From Promethearchaeota archaeon (GTDB lineage: Archaea > Asgardarchaeota > Lokiarchaeia > Sigyniarchaeales > SOKP01), in assembly GCA_019058365.1 (NCBI GenBank), contig JAHPZE010000002.1:62001-126000 (forward strand): 64,000 nucleotides of DNA. Reading direction: 5' to 3'. Positions 27,965 to 37,133 of the stretch are shown in pieces. A program made the position numbers and the translations under genes. The notes under the pieces are model-generated. The model worked only from the letters and a program-made list of their open reading frames with translations. It did no database searches and was not told the DNA's origin. Each line of letters opens with the position of its first letter. The stretch's first letter is position 1.

Positions 27965-29356
27965 ATGGAAAATACCCAAAAATCCTTTAATGTAATAGTA
28001 GTTGGTGCTGGTACAGGTGGAGCGACTTCTGCCAGATTTGCAGCAAAGAAAGGTTTAGATGTCTGTTTAATAGACAGAAAACCAAGGGTAAAGATTGGAG
28101 ATAAAATATGCGGTGATGCTGTAGGAAATGAAATTTTTGATTTCTTAAAGATTAATCATCCAAAAAATGAAGAATTATCATGTTATATAAAAGGAGCGAA
28201 ATTATACTCACCGAACCTTAAGAAATGTATCACATTACTAGATCCTAAACAAGCGGGATACATTGTAAATAGATTAGAATTTGGACAAAGATTATTGAAT
28301 GAAGCTCTTGATTCGGGTGTTAAACAATTCTTAGACAATACTATGGCTTTACATTTGTTATATAAAAATGGAACTGTTACCGGACTTCAAGTTAAATTAG
28401 AAAATGGAGAAAAAGTCAACCTTAATGCCAAAATTGTTATTGATGCGAGTGGATTTTATTCACCCTTAAGAAAAAATGCTAGAAGTTCCTTAATTGAAAA
28501 AAATATATCAAATAACGATAGTATTTTATGTTATCGTGAGATTGTGAAATTTTCATCTTCAGATCAACAAGTAGATGATCCCGAATACATTTCAATAATT
28601 CTAGATCAAGAGAAAGCTCCTGGAGGATATATGTGGTATTTTCCAAAAAACGAGTCTTCTATTAATATAGGAATTGGGACCTTTATGGATTATGGAGGTA
28701 AAGTAAAGGATTTATACAAAACAAATGTATTTCAAGAATTTATTAAAACATCCAATATTGAAATTATCTCAACTGGAGGTGGTGTAGTCCCTGTGAGAAG
28801 ACCACTATGGTCCTGTGCAGATAATGGATTTATGTTAGTAGGAGATGCTGCCTGTCAAGTTAATCCACTTCATGGAGGTGGCATTGATCCCTCTATGAGA
28901 GCGGGTTTTCATGCTGCAAATTCAGCAGTTCACGCAATAGAAAATAATGATAATTCTATAAACGAGTTATGGGATTATAATTATAATGTAATGACAAGTT
29001 TTGGAGCTGAATTTGCCTCATTAGATTTATTAAGAATTGTTCTCCAAAATCTTTCAAATGAGGAATTGAATTTTGGTTTAGAACGCGATTTGTTGAGCGG
29101 AGAAGAAATTTTAGAAATTTCCTCTACAGGAGGGTTAAATTTATCTCTAATTAATATGGCAGTTAAAGCTTTTAAAGGGATTTCCCAGCCAAACTTATTA
29201 TTAGATCTAAATTATCTTAGGATAAAAATGAAGGAGATCGCTAAACTTTACAAAAATTTTCCTAAAGAATTAGATCGATTTCCTAATTGGAAAGAAAATA
29301 TTATTGCAATATATGATAATATTGAAAGAATGATTGTGAATACCAAAAAAAAGTAA
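27965..29356 (+). CDS. Geranylgeranyl reductase family FAD-dependent oxidoreductase
   Basis: 463 residues. An N-terminal FAD dinucleotide-binding motif is VVGAGTGGATSARFAAKKG (about residues 12-30), then the family CGDAVG element after KIGDKI, and the second FAD motif LVGDAACQVNPLHGGGI with the archaeal GGR-type motif around residues 290-310. GGR saturates the geranylgeranyl chains of archaeal ether lipids or related isoprenoids at the membrane. It lies between the polyprenol kinase-like gene and GGGP synthase on the same strand, which supports the lipid role. The spacing to the next gene is about 23 bp. Confidence 0.9.
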   Translation: MENTQKSFNVIVVGAGTGGATSARFAAKKGLDVCLIDRKPRVKIGDKICGDAVGNEIFDFLKINHPKNEELSCYIKGAKLYSPNLKKCITLLDPKQAGYIVNRLEFGQRLLNEALDSGVKQFLDNTMALHLLYKNGTVTGLQVKLENGEKVNLNAKIVIDASGFYSPLRKNARSSLIEKNISNNDSILCYREIVKFSSSDQQVDDPEYISIILDQEKAPGGYMWYFPKNESSINIGIGTFMDYGGKVKDLYKTNVFQEFIKTSNIEIISTGGGVVPVRRPLWSCADNGFMLVGDAACQVNPLHGGGIDPSMRAGFHAANSAVHAIENNDNSINELWDYNYNVMTSFGAEFASLDLLRIVLQNLSNEELNFGLERDLLSGEEILEISSTGGLNLSLINMAVKAFKGISQPNLLLDLNYLRIKMKEIAKLYKNFPKELDRFPNWKENIIAIYDNIERMIVNTKKK

Positions 29357-29379
29357 AGAAATTAAAAGATGTGAATTTT

Positions 29380-30198
29380 ATGGTTGATATAATAATTGAT
29401 GAGTATATTGAAAAAAGTACATATGAATATTTAATTAAAAAAATCAATACTGAAGGAGCTTTGCATTTTTCTTTAATAGATCCTGATCCTTTAAGACAAG
29501 GACCATCCAAAGCGGGAAAAATGGCAAAATATGCTGAAGATGCAGGTACTGATGCCATTTTAATAGGAGGAAGTACTGTGTTTGATCAAACCTTTGTTGA
29601 TAACACAATAGTTGCAATTAAGGATAAAGTTAAGGTCCCAATTATTATTTTTCCTGGAGGTATTAGTAATGTTTCCAAACATGCTGATGCGATTTTTTTT
29701 ATGTCTTTACTGAACTCATCAGATCCTTATGCCATTATCGGTCAGCAAGCCCTTGCTTCATATACAATAAAATCTTATAATTTAGAATATATATCAATGG
29801 CTTATTTAATAATAGAACCTGGGGGTAGCGCTGGTTGGATAGGAAATGCGAGATTATTACCTAGAAAGAAACCTAAATTAACAGCAGCTTATGCATTAGC
29901 CGCAGAAATGTTTGGTTTTAAAATTATATATTTAGAGGCAGGTTCAGGAGGAGAGAAAATTCCAGTAGACCATATAAAAACATGCTCATCAGTACTTAAT
30001 ATCCCAATAATTGCTGGTGGCGGTGTCGATAATAAAGAAGATGCGAAAGCCTTCGTTGATGCAGGAGCCGATATCATCGTTATGGGTACATATCTCGAAA
30101 ATCACATACTAAAAGATAATGGAAACTCATTAAAAGGTATAATTGATGAAATTAAAAACGCTGGGAAATCACAAAAAAAAAATTTTCCAATAAGATAA
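29380..30198 (+). CDS. Geranylgeranylglyceryl phosphate synthase (GGGPS)
   Basis: GGGPS joins geranylgeranyl diphosphate to sn-glycerol 1-phosphate, the first committed step of archaeal membrane lipids. The TIM-barrel signatures are present: HFSLIDPDP near the start, DAILIGGST, IIIFPGG, the MAYLIIEPGGSAGWIG strand, and IYLEAGSGG, IIAGGGV and DIIVMGTYLEN phosphate-binding loops at the C-terminal side. About 272 residues from ATG 29380; a GTG at 29371 would add three residues. It is followed 13 bp later by DGGGP synthase. A confident assignment that by itself marks the genome as archaeal or as one of the few bacteria with the pathway; the context is archaeal. Confidence 0.93.
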   Translation: MVDIIIDEYIEKSTYEYLIKKINTEGALHFSLIDPDPLRQGPSKAGKMAKYAEDAGTDAILIGGSTVFDQTFVDNTIVAIKDKVKVPIIIFPGGISNVSKHADAIFFMSLLNSSDPYAIIGQQALASYTIKSYNLEYISMAYLIIEPGGSAGWIGNARLLPRKKPKLTAAYALAAEMFGFKIIYLEAGSGGEKIPVDHIKTCSSVLNIPIIAGGGVDNKEDAKAFVDAGADIIVMGTYLENHILKDNGNSLKGIIDEIKNAGKSQKKNFPIR

Positions 30199-30211
30199 AG
30201 GAAGTATTTTA

Positions 30212-31084
30212 ATGAAATTCAAAGATGCCATCGAAATTCTTCGACCCATTAATGATATAATGGGAAGTTTAACTGTTATTATAGGAATTCTAAATACAAG
30301 ATTTGATGTTGATCCCATTATATTAGTTTTAAATCTAATTTTGGGTGTTCTTACTTATTTTTTTATTGCTGGTGCCGGGAATGTCATTAATGACTATTAT
30401 GACATCGAAATTGATAAAATAAATCGTCCCGAAAGACCTATTCCTAGAGGGTCAATAACGTTGAACCAAGCAAAGATCTTATGGATTACTACTTCTTTAA
30501 TTGGGATTACAATCGCCATTTTCCATAGCATTTTATTTAATCTTGGATACTTGAATATTATTTTAGCAGTTTTTTTTGCTTTTATAGGTTGGTTATATGC
30601 AGCTTGGGGTAAAAAAAGCGGATTCATCGGAAATATTATTGTCAGTATATCCTTTTCGATTGGACTTATCTACGGAGCTGTTTTAAATAATACTACTATC
30701 CCTCCTTATATATACTTCTTCTTTTTAACGGCATTCTTTCTTCTACTCGCTCGAGAAATCATTAAGGGATGTGAAGATATTGAAGGAGATAAAAGTCAAG
30801 GAGTAAAAACATTAGCTATTAAGATTGGAATTAAAAAATCAAGATTAATTTCTCTGATATTTACATTATTAGCTATAATTTTCTTTATCTTGCCTTATTT
30901 CACTAACATATTAAATCGATTGTTGTTTTTGATTTCTATGTTTTTTGGGTTGGCTATAGTTTTATATACTATGGTATTAATGGTTAAACCCAATTTAGAA
31001 AGAAATGATTTTAAACGAATAAGTTTATTATTAAAAATATCCATGTTTCTTGGATTAGTTGCTTTTATCTTTGCAAGCTTTTAA
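30212..31084 (+). CDS. Digeranylgeranylglyceryl phosphate synthase (UbiA prenyltransferase)
   Basis: A 290-residue polytopic UbiA-family enzyme. The first aspartate motif NDYYDIEIDKINRPERP and the second, in GCEDIEGDKSQGVKTLAIK, bind Mg-diphosphate. DGGGPS adds the second geranylgeranyl chain to GGGP in the membrane, following the reaction of the preceding gene product. The leader has AAAGGAAG about 8 nt before the ATG. Its last 30 bp overlap the convergent methyltransferase gene's 3' end. The combination with GGGPS in one operon makes the DGGGPS call much more likely than another UbiA function. Confidence 0.92.
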   Translation: MKFKDAIEILRPINDIMGSLTVIIGILNTRFDVDPIILVLNLILGVLTYFFIAGAGNVINDYYDIEIDKINRPERPIPRGSITLNQAKILWITTSLIGITIAIFHSILFNLGYLNIILAVFFAFIGWLYAAWGKKSGFIGNIIVSISFSIGLIYGAVLNNTTIPPYIYFFFLTAFFLLLAREIIKGCEDIEGDKSQGVKTLAIKIGIKKSRLISLIFTLLAIIFFILPYFTNILNRLLFLISMFFGLAIVLYTMVLMVKPNLERNDFKRISLLLKISMFLGLVAFIFASF

Positions 31085-32494
31085 GAATTTTAAAATACTG
31101 TTGAAATCTCTGTTTTCAATTAATTCATTTAACTTTTCCTTGAATTCGTCATTTAATTCACTATAAGGAAAAGTTTGAATTAACTTTCTAACTTGGGTTA
31201 AACCAAGATATTTTCTTGTATATTCTGCATCAGAATATTTATAGGTTGTAAGGAACTCACTGTCTAATTTCGCCCTAAAAGATTCTAACATAAAATTAAA
31301 AAAATCTTTTAATAATAACTGTTTATCTGGTGTAATTACGGGTTCAAAAAAAACTTGAATTGGATGAGTTCGATATGTGTTCCCTGATACGTAAATTCCA
31401 TCAACTTCAAAATCCTTGAGAATTGTACTTAGTCCAACTCTACCTTCATAAGAACCTGTATCGACAGTTCGAACATATAAAATGTTTGATCTGATTCTCT
31501 TTTTAAGCTCGTCATTTATAGAGAGAATTAATTTCTGATATTTATTATTTTGATAATTATTAGCATCTATGACCGTAATTTCATTATCTCCCTTATTTTG
31601 CAGAACTTCTTGTTTTAATAGATAATAATTTACTTTTAAGGGTTTTTGAACTAGAAATTTTTTAAGAAACTCATCTATTTCAGAACCAGCACGATAATTA
31701 AATTCAGGTTTAAGCTTATATTCTTTTTTAAATATAACATTTTCTTTTTTGATTTTAATACCCTTAAATTTTAGATTTTCAGATTTAGGTGCTTTTTTCC
31801 TTGTGAAGAAGCCGATACAGATGTTTGTCCCCGTGTATTCGAACACTTTTGTTTCAAATATTGTCATTTTTGTAATTATATAATATTTAAGGAAATCTTT
31901 ACGAAATTTATTTGAAACAGATGCACCATATAAAAAATTCGATGGAATAATGTAAATCAAATTTGTAATTTCATTTCTTAGATCGTTTATCATAGCAATT
32001 TGATATAAATCTTGATAACCATTATTTTTCCCTCTAAAAAATTCTAAGTATTTTTGAGTTTCCTTATGCTTTCGTATATACCCTAAATAGAGATATGGTG
32101 GATTCGTTATATGATATAAGGGAAATTGCATGTTGTTCAAAAAATCAGGAAAACTTTCTAAATTATCTCTCAACTTAATGTTTTTATTAGCTACTTCTAT
32201 GGGGATACCATAATTTTTAGCATTGATAATACAATTTTTTACCATTACTGGTTGAATATCACATAAATAAATATGATCTATAAAAAATTGAATTCTTTTT
32301 TCAAGAGGAATTGAGTTCAAAATAGGTAAAATTAAATTTCCTTGACCAGCAAATAAATCTATCCATGTATACGCCCATAATTTATCTTGAATATCAGGAA
32401 ATATATATTTTATAAAAATATCTCTAGAAGTGAGATGAACACCCAAAGATCTTCGATATTTATTATCTCTAAAGTCTCTTATATTATTTCCCAT
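31055..32494 (-). CDS. Class I SAM-dependent DNA methyltransferase, Eco57I/TaqI-like
   Basis: 479 residues. Motif I is WIDLFAGQGNLI (residues 44-55), the acidic motif II is around YLCDIQPV, and the catalytic motif IV is TNPPYLYL (NPPY 131-134), the N6-adenine methyltransferase signature. IPSNFLYGASVSNKFRKDFL matches the motif VI-VIII region. The C-terminal half (from about 250) is a probable target-recognition domain without close resemblance to that of the methyltransferase at 11119. No restriction endonuclease is next to it. It could be a solitary methyltransferase or a fused restriction-modification enzyme lacking an obvious nuclease domain. The 3' end overlaps the UbiA gene. Confidence 0.82.
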   Translation of the reverse strand: MGNNIRDFRDNKYRRSLGVHLTSRDIFIKYIFPDIQDKLWAYTWIDLFAGQGNLILPILNSIPLEKRIQFFIDHIYLCDIQPVMVKNCIINAKNYGIPIEVANKNIKLRDNLESFPDFLNNMQFPLYHITNPPYLYLGYIRKHKETQKYLEFFRGKNNGYQDLYQIAMINDLRNEITNLIYIIPSNFLYGASVSNKFRKDFLKYYIITKMTIFETKVFEYTGTNICIGFFTRKKAPKSENLKFKGIKIKKENVIFKKEYKLKPEFNYRAGSEIDEFLKKFLVQKPLKVNYYLLKQEVLQNKGDNEITVIDANNYQNNKYQKLILSINDELKKRIRSNILYVRTVDTGSYEGRVGLSTILKDFEVDGIYVSGNTYRTHPIQVFFEPVITPDKQLLLKDFFNFMLESFRAKLDSEFLTTYKYSDAEYTRKYLGLTQVRKLIQTFPYSELNDEFKEKLNELIENRDFNSILKFLKACKDKSN

Positions 32495-32644
32495 ATATGG
32501 TTGACTCTTTAGATCTTATAGATAATTTTATTAATAACTTAGGCTCAATATAAGTTTATGATTGATTGGATTATAATGATATTTTTTCAACTTTATACTT
32601 TAGGGTATCTAAATCTCGAATGATAAAATAAAAAAAAATGTTAA

Positions 32645-33700
32645 CTATTTCAAAAATTTGTATTTTTCAGCTTTATACATTCGATAGAAGTCTTCAATTG
32701 TAGTTAATACTATTACCACAATAATCACACCAGCAATTCCTCTGAAAATATCGTAAAATTCTGGAGCAAGTCCAATATTTGTAAGAATGTCTCCGGGTTC
32801 ATTAACAACTAATATTGGAAATATTTCTGGTCGAATCATCATCAAACTGACTACCGATATTGATGCCAGTTTTACGCCTATTGTTATACCATGTATAATC
32901 TGATGAGCAAAATATTGTCTATTTCCTATCAATCCTCTACTTAAATCTAAAATCCCCTCAACTAAAATGAATAAACCAGCGAATTGCAGGTATAGTAGAA
33001 ATTCTGGCTCAATTAAGCTTGTTATAGCTGGAATTGGTAATACTATAAAAAAAACCCCTACCATAATTGCGATTGCCCCACCAATGATAACTCCAACAGG
33101 TTTAATATAAGATTTTACTGGTCTTTTCTTTATTTCTGAAATCGGAATTCCTTGTTCACGTGCTAACTCAAGCTGTTGTTTTTCTTTTATTCGTATTTTC
33201 TTAGATTTAAAATCTTCAGGAAAATAACCTTCCATAGATAATGCTACAAAAATTATCGTAATTATTGCAAAGGTTGAAAGGCAGCCAATTTGTATTCCCT
33301 GAATTATATTTCCGAATAATTGACCGATATCCACATTCCCAAAAATTAAATCTACAACTTGTGCGACAAGTGTAATTCCAATTACTACAAAAAATACAAT
33401 TCCTAACACCCTTAGATAATATGGCCACAATTCCTTAGTAATATAAACTTTTGGGGTTCCTCGTCCTTTATATTCCTTAGCAATGCTTTGTGGACTCCCC
33501 ATATGAGAAATTGCCATTTGGACAGTTTCTATTGTAGGTTGATCAGTTTTGGATAACTCTTCTGCCTTACTCCAAATATGTTCTTCAAGCTCAGCCAAAA
33601 TTTCCTTATTTTCCTTTTTATCTTTAAGCCATTCGGGTAGCTTTGATTTGACTCCCTTTAAATATTCTTTTATTAAATTTGCCATTTCTTTTTCACTCAT
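32645..33700 (-). CDS. HAAS-domain membrane protein paired with PadR regulator
   Basis: 351 residues. The N-terminal 80 residues form an HAAS (DUF1700-type) domain: EYLKGVKSKLPEWLKDKKENKE, ELEEHIWSKAEEL and the MGSPQSIAKEYKGRGTPK end. About seven hydrophobic segments follow. HAAS proteins are typically encoded next to PadR regulators and are thought to sit in the membrane as their partners. Its start overlaps the PadR gene by 8 bp, so they form an operon, and AGAGG precedes the ATG. A longer paralogue is at 37134-38423. The function of the membrane part is unknown. Confidence 0.82.
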   Translation of the reverse strand: MSEKEMANLIKEYLKGVKSKLPEWLKDKKENKEILAELEEHIWSKAEELSKTDQPTIETVQMAISHMGSPQSIAKEYKGRGTPKVYITKELWPYYLRVLGIVFFVVIGITLVAQVVDLIFGNVDIGQLFGNIIQGIQIGCLSTFAIITIIFVALSMEGYFPEDFKSKKIRIKEKQQLELAREQGIPISEIKKRPVKSYIKPVGVIIGGAIAIMVGVFFIVLPIPAITSLIEPEFLLYLQFAGLFILVEGILDLSRGLIGNRQYFAHQIIHGITIGVKLASISVVSLMMIRPEIFPILVVNEPGDILTNIGLAPEFYDIFRGIAGVIIVVIVLTTIEDFYRMYKAEKYKFLK

Positions 33701-34235
33701 TTCTTAAACCTCTTTCTTTTAATTCTTTTTCTATATTATTTCCACAAACATCACAAAACCGGACTTCTAAATTTGAAAGTTCAATTTTATTGGCACACAT
33801 AGGACAAAATAAATATTTCTCTGATTTTAAATTCACACTTACATCAAAGAGTGGTGCTATAGCTTCAGTTAATTTACTATAAAATCCAGCAAGGTGATTA
33901 AAAATTTTTTTTCCATAATCAGTAACTCTATAAAACTTTCTCTTTCTTCCAGAGTCTTCTCTTTCAGATTTTATAATATTATCAACCTCTAACTTTCTTA
34001 ATATGGGATATAGTGTTCCTTCTTCTATAACTAACATTTCATTTGTTTGATCTGTTAAATCTTTTAGAATTTTATACCCATGCGAACCTTCTTCACCTGC
34101 TTGAATAATTATAGATAATATACAAAGTGAACTTATTCCCCTATTAATCTCAGTTTCTTGTTTTTCAACATAATCTCTGAATTCCTGTGAAGCAATTAAA
34201 GCCTTTGAATCTAATTCTCTAATACGTTTTATCAC
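33693..34235 (-). CDS. PadR-family transcriptional regulator with C-terminal zinc ribbon
   Basis: 180 residues. The winged helix is at about 33-115: GISSLCILSIIIQAGEEGSH, GYKILKDL, and EEGTLYPILRKLEVDNIIKS, the PadR hallmark. The C-terminal tail has a zinc ribbon with C144, C147, C161 and C164, which is not typical of PadR and may mediate protein contact. The start is GTG at 34235, preceded by AAGGAG about 9 nt upstream, one of the clearest Shine-Dalgarno sites here. It is the first gene of the PadR-HAAS operon, with a perfect inverted repeat 46-68 bp upstream. Confidence 0.88.
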   Translation of the reverse strand: MIKRIRELDSKALIASQEFRDYVEKQETEINRGISSLCILSIIIQAGEEGSHGYKILKDLTDQTNEMLVIEEGTLYPILRKLEVDNIIKSEREDSGRKRKFYRVTDYGKKIFNHLAGFYSKLTEAIAPLFDVSVNLKSEKYLFCPMCANKIELSNLEVRFCDVCGNNIEKELKERGLRNE

Positions 34236-34280
34236 TATTTTCAGCTCCTTTTTTTGTTTTTACTTATATTTTTTAATAAA

Positions 34281-34317
34281 TATAGTATTCTATGAATACT
34301 ATATAACATATAGTATT
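34281..34317. promoter_or_regulatory. PadR operator: perfect inverted repeat TATAGTATTC-TAT-GAATACTATA plus extra half-site
   Basis: TATAGTATTC (34281-34290) and GAATACTATA (34294-34303) are exact reverse complements separated by 3 bp. A further TATAGTATT copy is at 34309-34317. The site lies 46-82 bp upstream of the PadR GTG, over the likely promoter. PadR dimers bind interrupted palindromes with an A-T-A-C/G-T-A-T core at their own promoters, so autoregulation is likely. The same region also serves the divergent thiolase gene. Confidence 0.65.
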
Positions 34318-34423
34318 TAAATTTTACTATTCTTTTCAAAATAAAAAATTTTAAAACTTTAAATTTTCACGAATTTTTACTAATTAAAACCCAAATTTTT
34401 AGAAATAAACCTTAAATCTAAAT

Positions 34424-35956
34424 ATGCATCAAAAAAATTCACCTATTATCATTGGAGCCGCTCAAATTACTCAACAAAAAGATGTAGATATACCACTTGA
34501 TCCACTTAATTTAGTTGCTGAAGCTTGTAAAAATGCCCTTACAATATCAGAAGCAGATAATTTGAAAGACATAATTGACACTATATATATGTCTACTATC
34601 TCTAGTTGGATTTATGAGGATGCTCCAGGGAAACTAAGTCAATTCCTTGGAATAAAACCGGTTCAATATTATACCGCTCCTATTAGTGGAAATACACCTC
34701 AATTATTAGTTAATAAGGCTGCTAAAGCTATTTCTTTAGGTGAAAGTAAAGCTATACTTATTACTGGAGGAGAGGCATCTTATTCTAGATATCGTGCTAA
34801 AAAAGGTGAAATCACATTAAATTGGCCAGATTTACCTGCAGGAGCAGCAAATAAAGCTCGAAAAGCTATCATTTTCTATTTAAGCGAGTTTGAAAATAGC
34901 TATAAACTTTCCAATCCCACATATATCTACGCTTTACTCGAAACCGCCCTAAGATCTACGTCTGGTAGAAGTATAAAAGAGCATTTAGATCATATCGGTA
35001 AGCGATATGAAAGATTTTCCAAAATTGCTTCTCAAAATCCTTATGCTTGGTTACAAAATCATTTTAATGTAGAAGAAATAATTACTCCTAGCTTTGATAA
35101 TCGTATAATTTGTCATCCATATACAAAACGCATGGTTGCCAACCTTTATGTGGATCAAGCAGCTGCATTAATTATGACAAATGAAAACCTTGCACAAAGT
35201 CTTGGCATTGAGAGAAAATTCTGGGTTTATCCAATGGGAGGTGTAGATCTACATAATATTTTTTATATATCTCAACGTCCTCAGCTGGATGATTCACCAG
35301 CAATAAGAGAAGCATCACGACTTGCGTTAAAACAAGCAGGTCTAAAATTAAATGACATAGATGTTTTTGATCTCTATAGTTGTTTTCCTTGTATGGTTGA
35401 AATTGCTAGACAAGAAATTGGAATTCCTTACGATGATAAACGTGATTTAACAATTACTGGAGGTCTTTCTTTTTTTGGTGGACCTTTCAGTAGTTATTCA
35501 ATGCATCCAATTGTTTCTGCTGTTGATTTGATTCAAAAAAATCCAAAGATGAAAATAATGATATTAGCAAATGGAGGATATAATACATCAGAATCGGTTG
35601 GGATATATGGAAATAAACCTCCTGCTATAGATTGGAAAAAAAATGAATATGATGATATACAACAAAAAATTAATTCGAAAGCCCTGCCAGAACCAGTCAA
35701 AAAAGCGAATGGAGATATTACGATAGAGGCATATACAATAATATATAATAGAAAAGGCTTACCAGAAATAGGTGTCGCAATGGGACAGTTAGAGAGTGGA
35801 GAACGTACTTTTGCTGTTATTTCATCAGACTCAAAAACTATTTTAAATTTAGAGAAAGAAGAACTTGTAGGAAAAACTTTTTTGGTTAAATATAACAATG
35901 AAACAAAACAAAATAGCCTAATAATTGAGTCTAAAGTGCGTTTAATTAATCATTAA
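34424..35956 (+). CDS. Thiolase-superfamily protein (acetyl-CoA acetyltransferase-like) lacking the N-terminal Cys
   Basis: 510 residues. An N-terminal thiolase fold starts PIIIGAAQITQQ. The region normally holding the nucleophilic Cys (C-x-S-G) reads APISGNTPQLLVN, so the Cys is replaced. The second half has DIDVFDLYSCFPCMVEIA and LSFFGGPFSSYSMHPIVSAV, which carry the second active-site elements. It resembles the thiolase-like group with GNTPQ and about 500 residues, longer than the 390 of ordinary thiolases because of a C-terminal OB-like extension from about 415. It might bind acyl-CoA without thiolysis. It is divergent from padR. Confidence 0.78.
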   Translation: MHQKNSPIIIGAAQITQQKDVDIPLDPLNLVAEACKNALTISEADNLKDIIDTIYMSTISSWIYEDAPGKLSQFLGIKPVQYYTAPISGNTPQLLVNKAAKAISLGESKAILITGGEASYSRYRAKKGEITLNWPDLPAGAANKARKAIIFYLSEFENSYKLSNPTYIYALLETALRSTSGRSIKEHLDHIGKRYERFSKIASQNPYAWLQNHFNVEEIITPSFDNRIICHPYTKRMVANLYVDQAAALIMTNENLAQSLGIERKFWVYPMGGVDLHNIFYISQRPQLDDSPAIREASRLALKQAGLKLNDIDVFDLYSCFPCMVEIARQEIGIPYDDKRDLTITGGLSFFGGPFSSYSMHPIVSAVDLIQKNPKMKIMILANGGYNTSESVGIYGNKPPAIDWKKNEYDDIQQKINSKALPEPVKKANGDITIEAYTIIYNRKGLPEIGVAMGQLESGERTFAVISSDSKTILNLEKEELVGKTFLVKYNNETKQNSLIIESKVRLINH

Positions 35957-36193
35957 TATGAAAAACTTACTTCTGATTTATTACATAATTTAAAGTATTT
36001 CTTCTTAGTATACAAATTTTTCATAATTTTGATATAGAAATTTTTTAGATTAATGAGATCAAAAAAATTAAATAGTGGTAATTTGATTTTATATTTAAGG
36101 AGACGGGTTAAGAATAGATTGATTTCAGTTTCCGGGTAGAATAAATTTTAAATCTACAAAATATTAATAATATAATAAGAAGGGTGTTAAAAT

Positions 36194-36973
36194 ATGGGTC
36201 ATAAAAGTTTATCTAAGGAATTTATAGATCCCATTATCATAAAAATGAAGAAAAATAGTAAATACATATATGATTTACTTACTAAACCTAAAATTGTTAA
36301 GATTTCAATTTATGTTAGTCTGATTACATTTTTACCAGGATTAATTACTGGATTAATCGTTGCAATCAATTTTGGTTCTCTTAAATATAGTCTTTGGTAT
36401 AATTGGATAAGTGATTTAGGATCTCTCAAATATACCCCGGCTCCCTTTATTTTAAATATGACATGTATACTAAGTGCAATATTTATTATTCCCTTAATCT
36501 TGAATTTAAGTCGATTGTACAGTTCTCATCAAAATTATAAATTAGACAACTCAAAGAAAGAATATTATACAATCTTATTTAGAAGAATATTTGGTTATAC
36601 AGGAGTAGTTTGTCTTCTTGTTGGTGTTATTGGTATGTTTTTTGTAGGGGTATTTAGCTTAGATCGATCTCCGTTTGATTTACATTTTTATTTCTCTACA
36701 TCAGCATTTGGTGGATTTGCTTTCGGTGCATTTTTTACGGGATTAGCAATAGTATTAAGGAAAAGAATATTCCCGAAAGTCGTAGGGTATTTTATGATAC
36801 TTGGTCCATCATCAGCCTGTATATTATATCTGTTCGCGCCAGCACCGTTAACAAGACAGTTTCTTGAGTGGATACTCATGTTTAGTTCACTTGCATGGTA
36901 TTATGTCGTTGTTTTCATTACTTTACAAAAGTTAAATTCAATTCTTTTTTTCCAACCTGATTTCAAGTGGTAA
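36194..36973 (+). CDS. DUF998-like multi-pass membrane protein
   Basis: 259 residues with about six membrane spans (near 40-60, 85-105, 135-155, 165-190, 200-215 and 225-245). The loop GVFSLDRSPFDLHFYFSTS and the following GGFAFGAFF helix resemble DUF998 proteins, in which a conserved His/Ser pair lies between spans. The leader AAGGGTGTTAAAAT before the ATG contains a good Shine-Dalgarno. No function is known for the family. The 237 bp upstream of it show nothing recognisable. Confidence 0.65.
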   Translation: MGHKSLSKEFIDPIIIKMKKNSKYIYDLLTKPKIVKISIYVSLITFLPGLITGLIVAINFGSLKYSLWYNWISDLGSLKYTPAPFILNMTCILSAIFIIPLILNLSRLYSSHQNYKLDNSKKEYYTILFRRIFGYTGVVCLLVGVIGMFFVGVFSLDRSPFDLHFYFSTSAFGGFAFGAFFTGLAIVLRKRIFPKVVGYFMILGPSSACILYLFAPAPLTRQFLEWILMFSSLAWYYVVVFITLQKLNSILFFQPDFKW

Positions 36974-37133
36974 GAGGTTTATGATCTGGTGTTTTATATG
37001 CCATCAGATTATTTGCTACATTTAAAATTGTTGAATTAAAACTGGACTCCATTAGTTTTAATAAAATCCAAAATTTAAGACTATTTAATATCATAATTAA
37101 TAAATATTTTAAATAAAAATTGGATGAAGTAAA

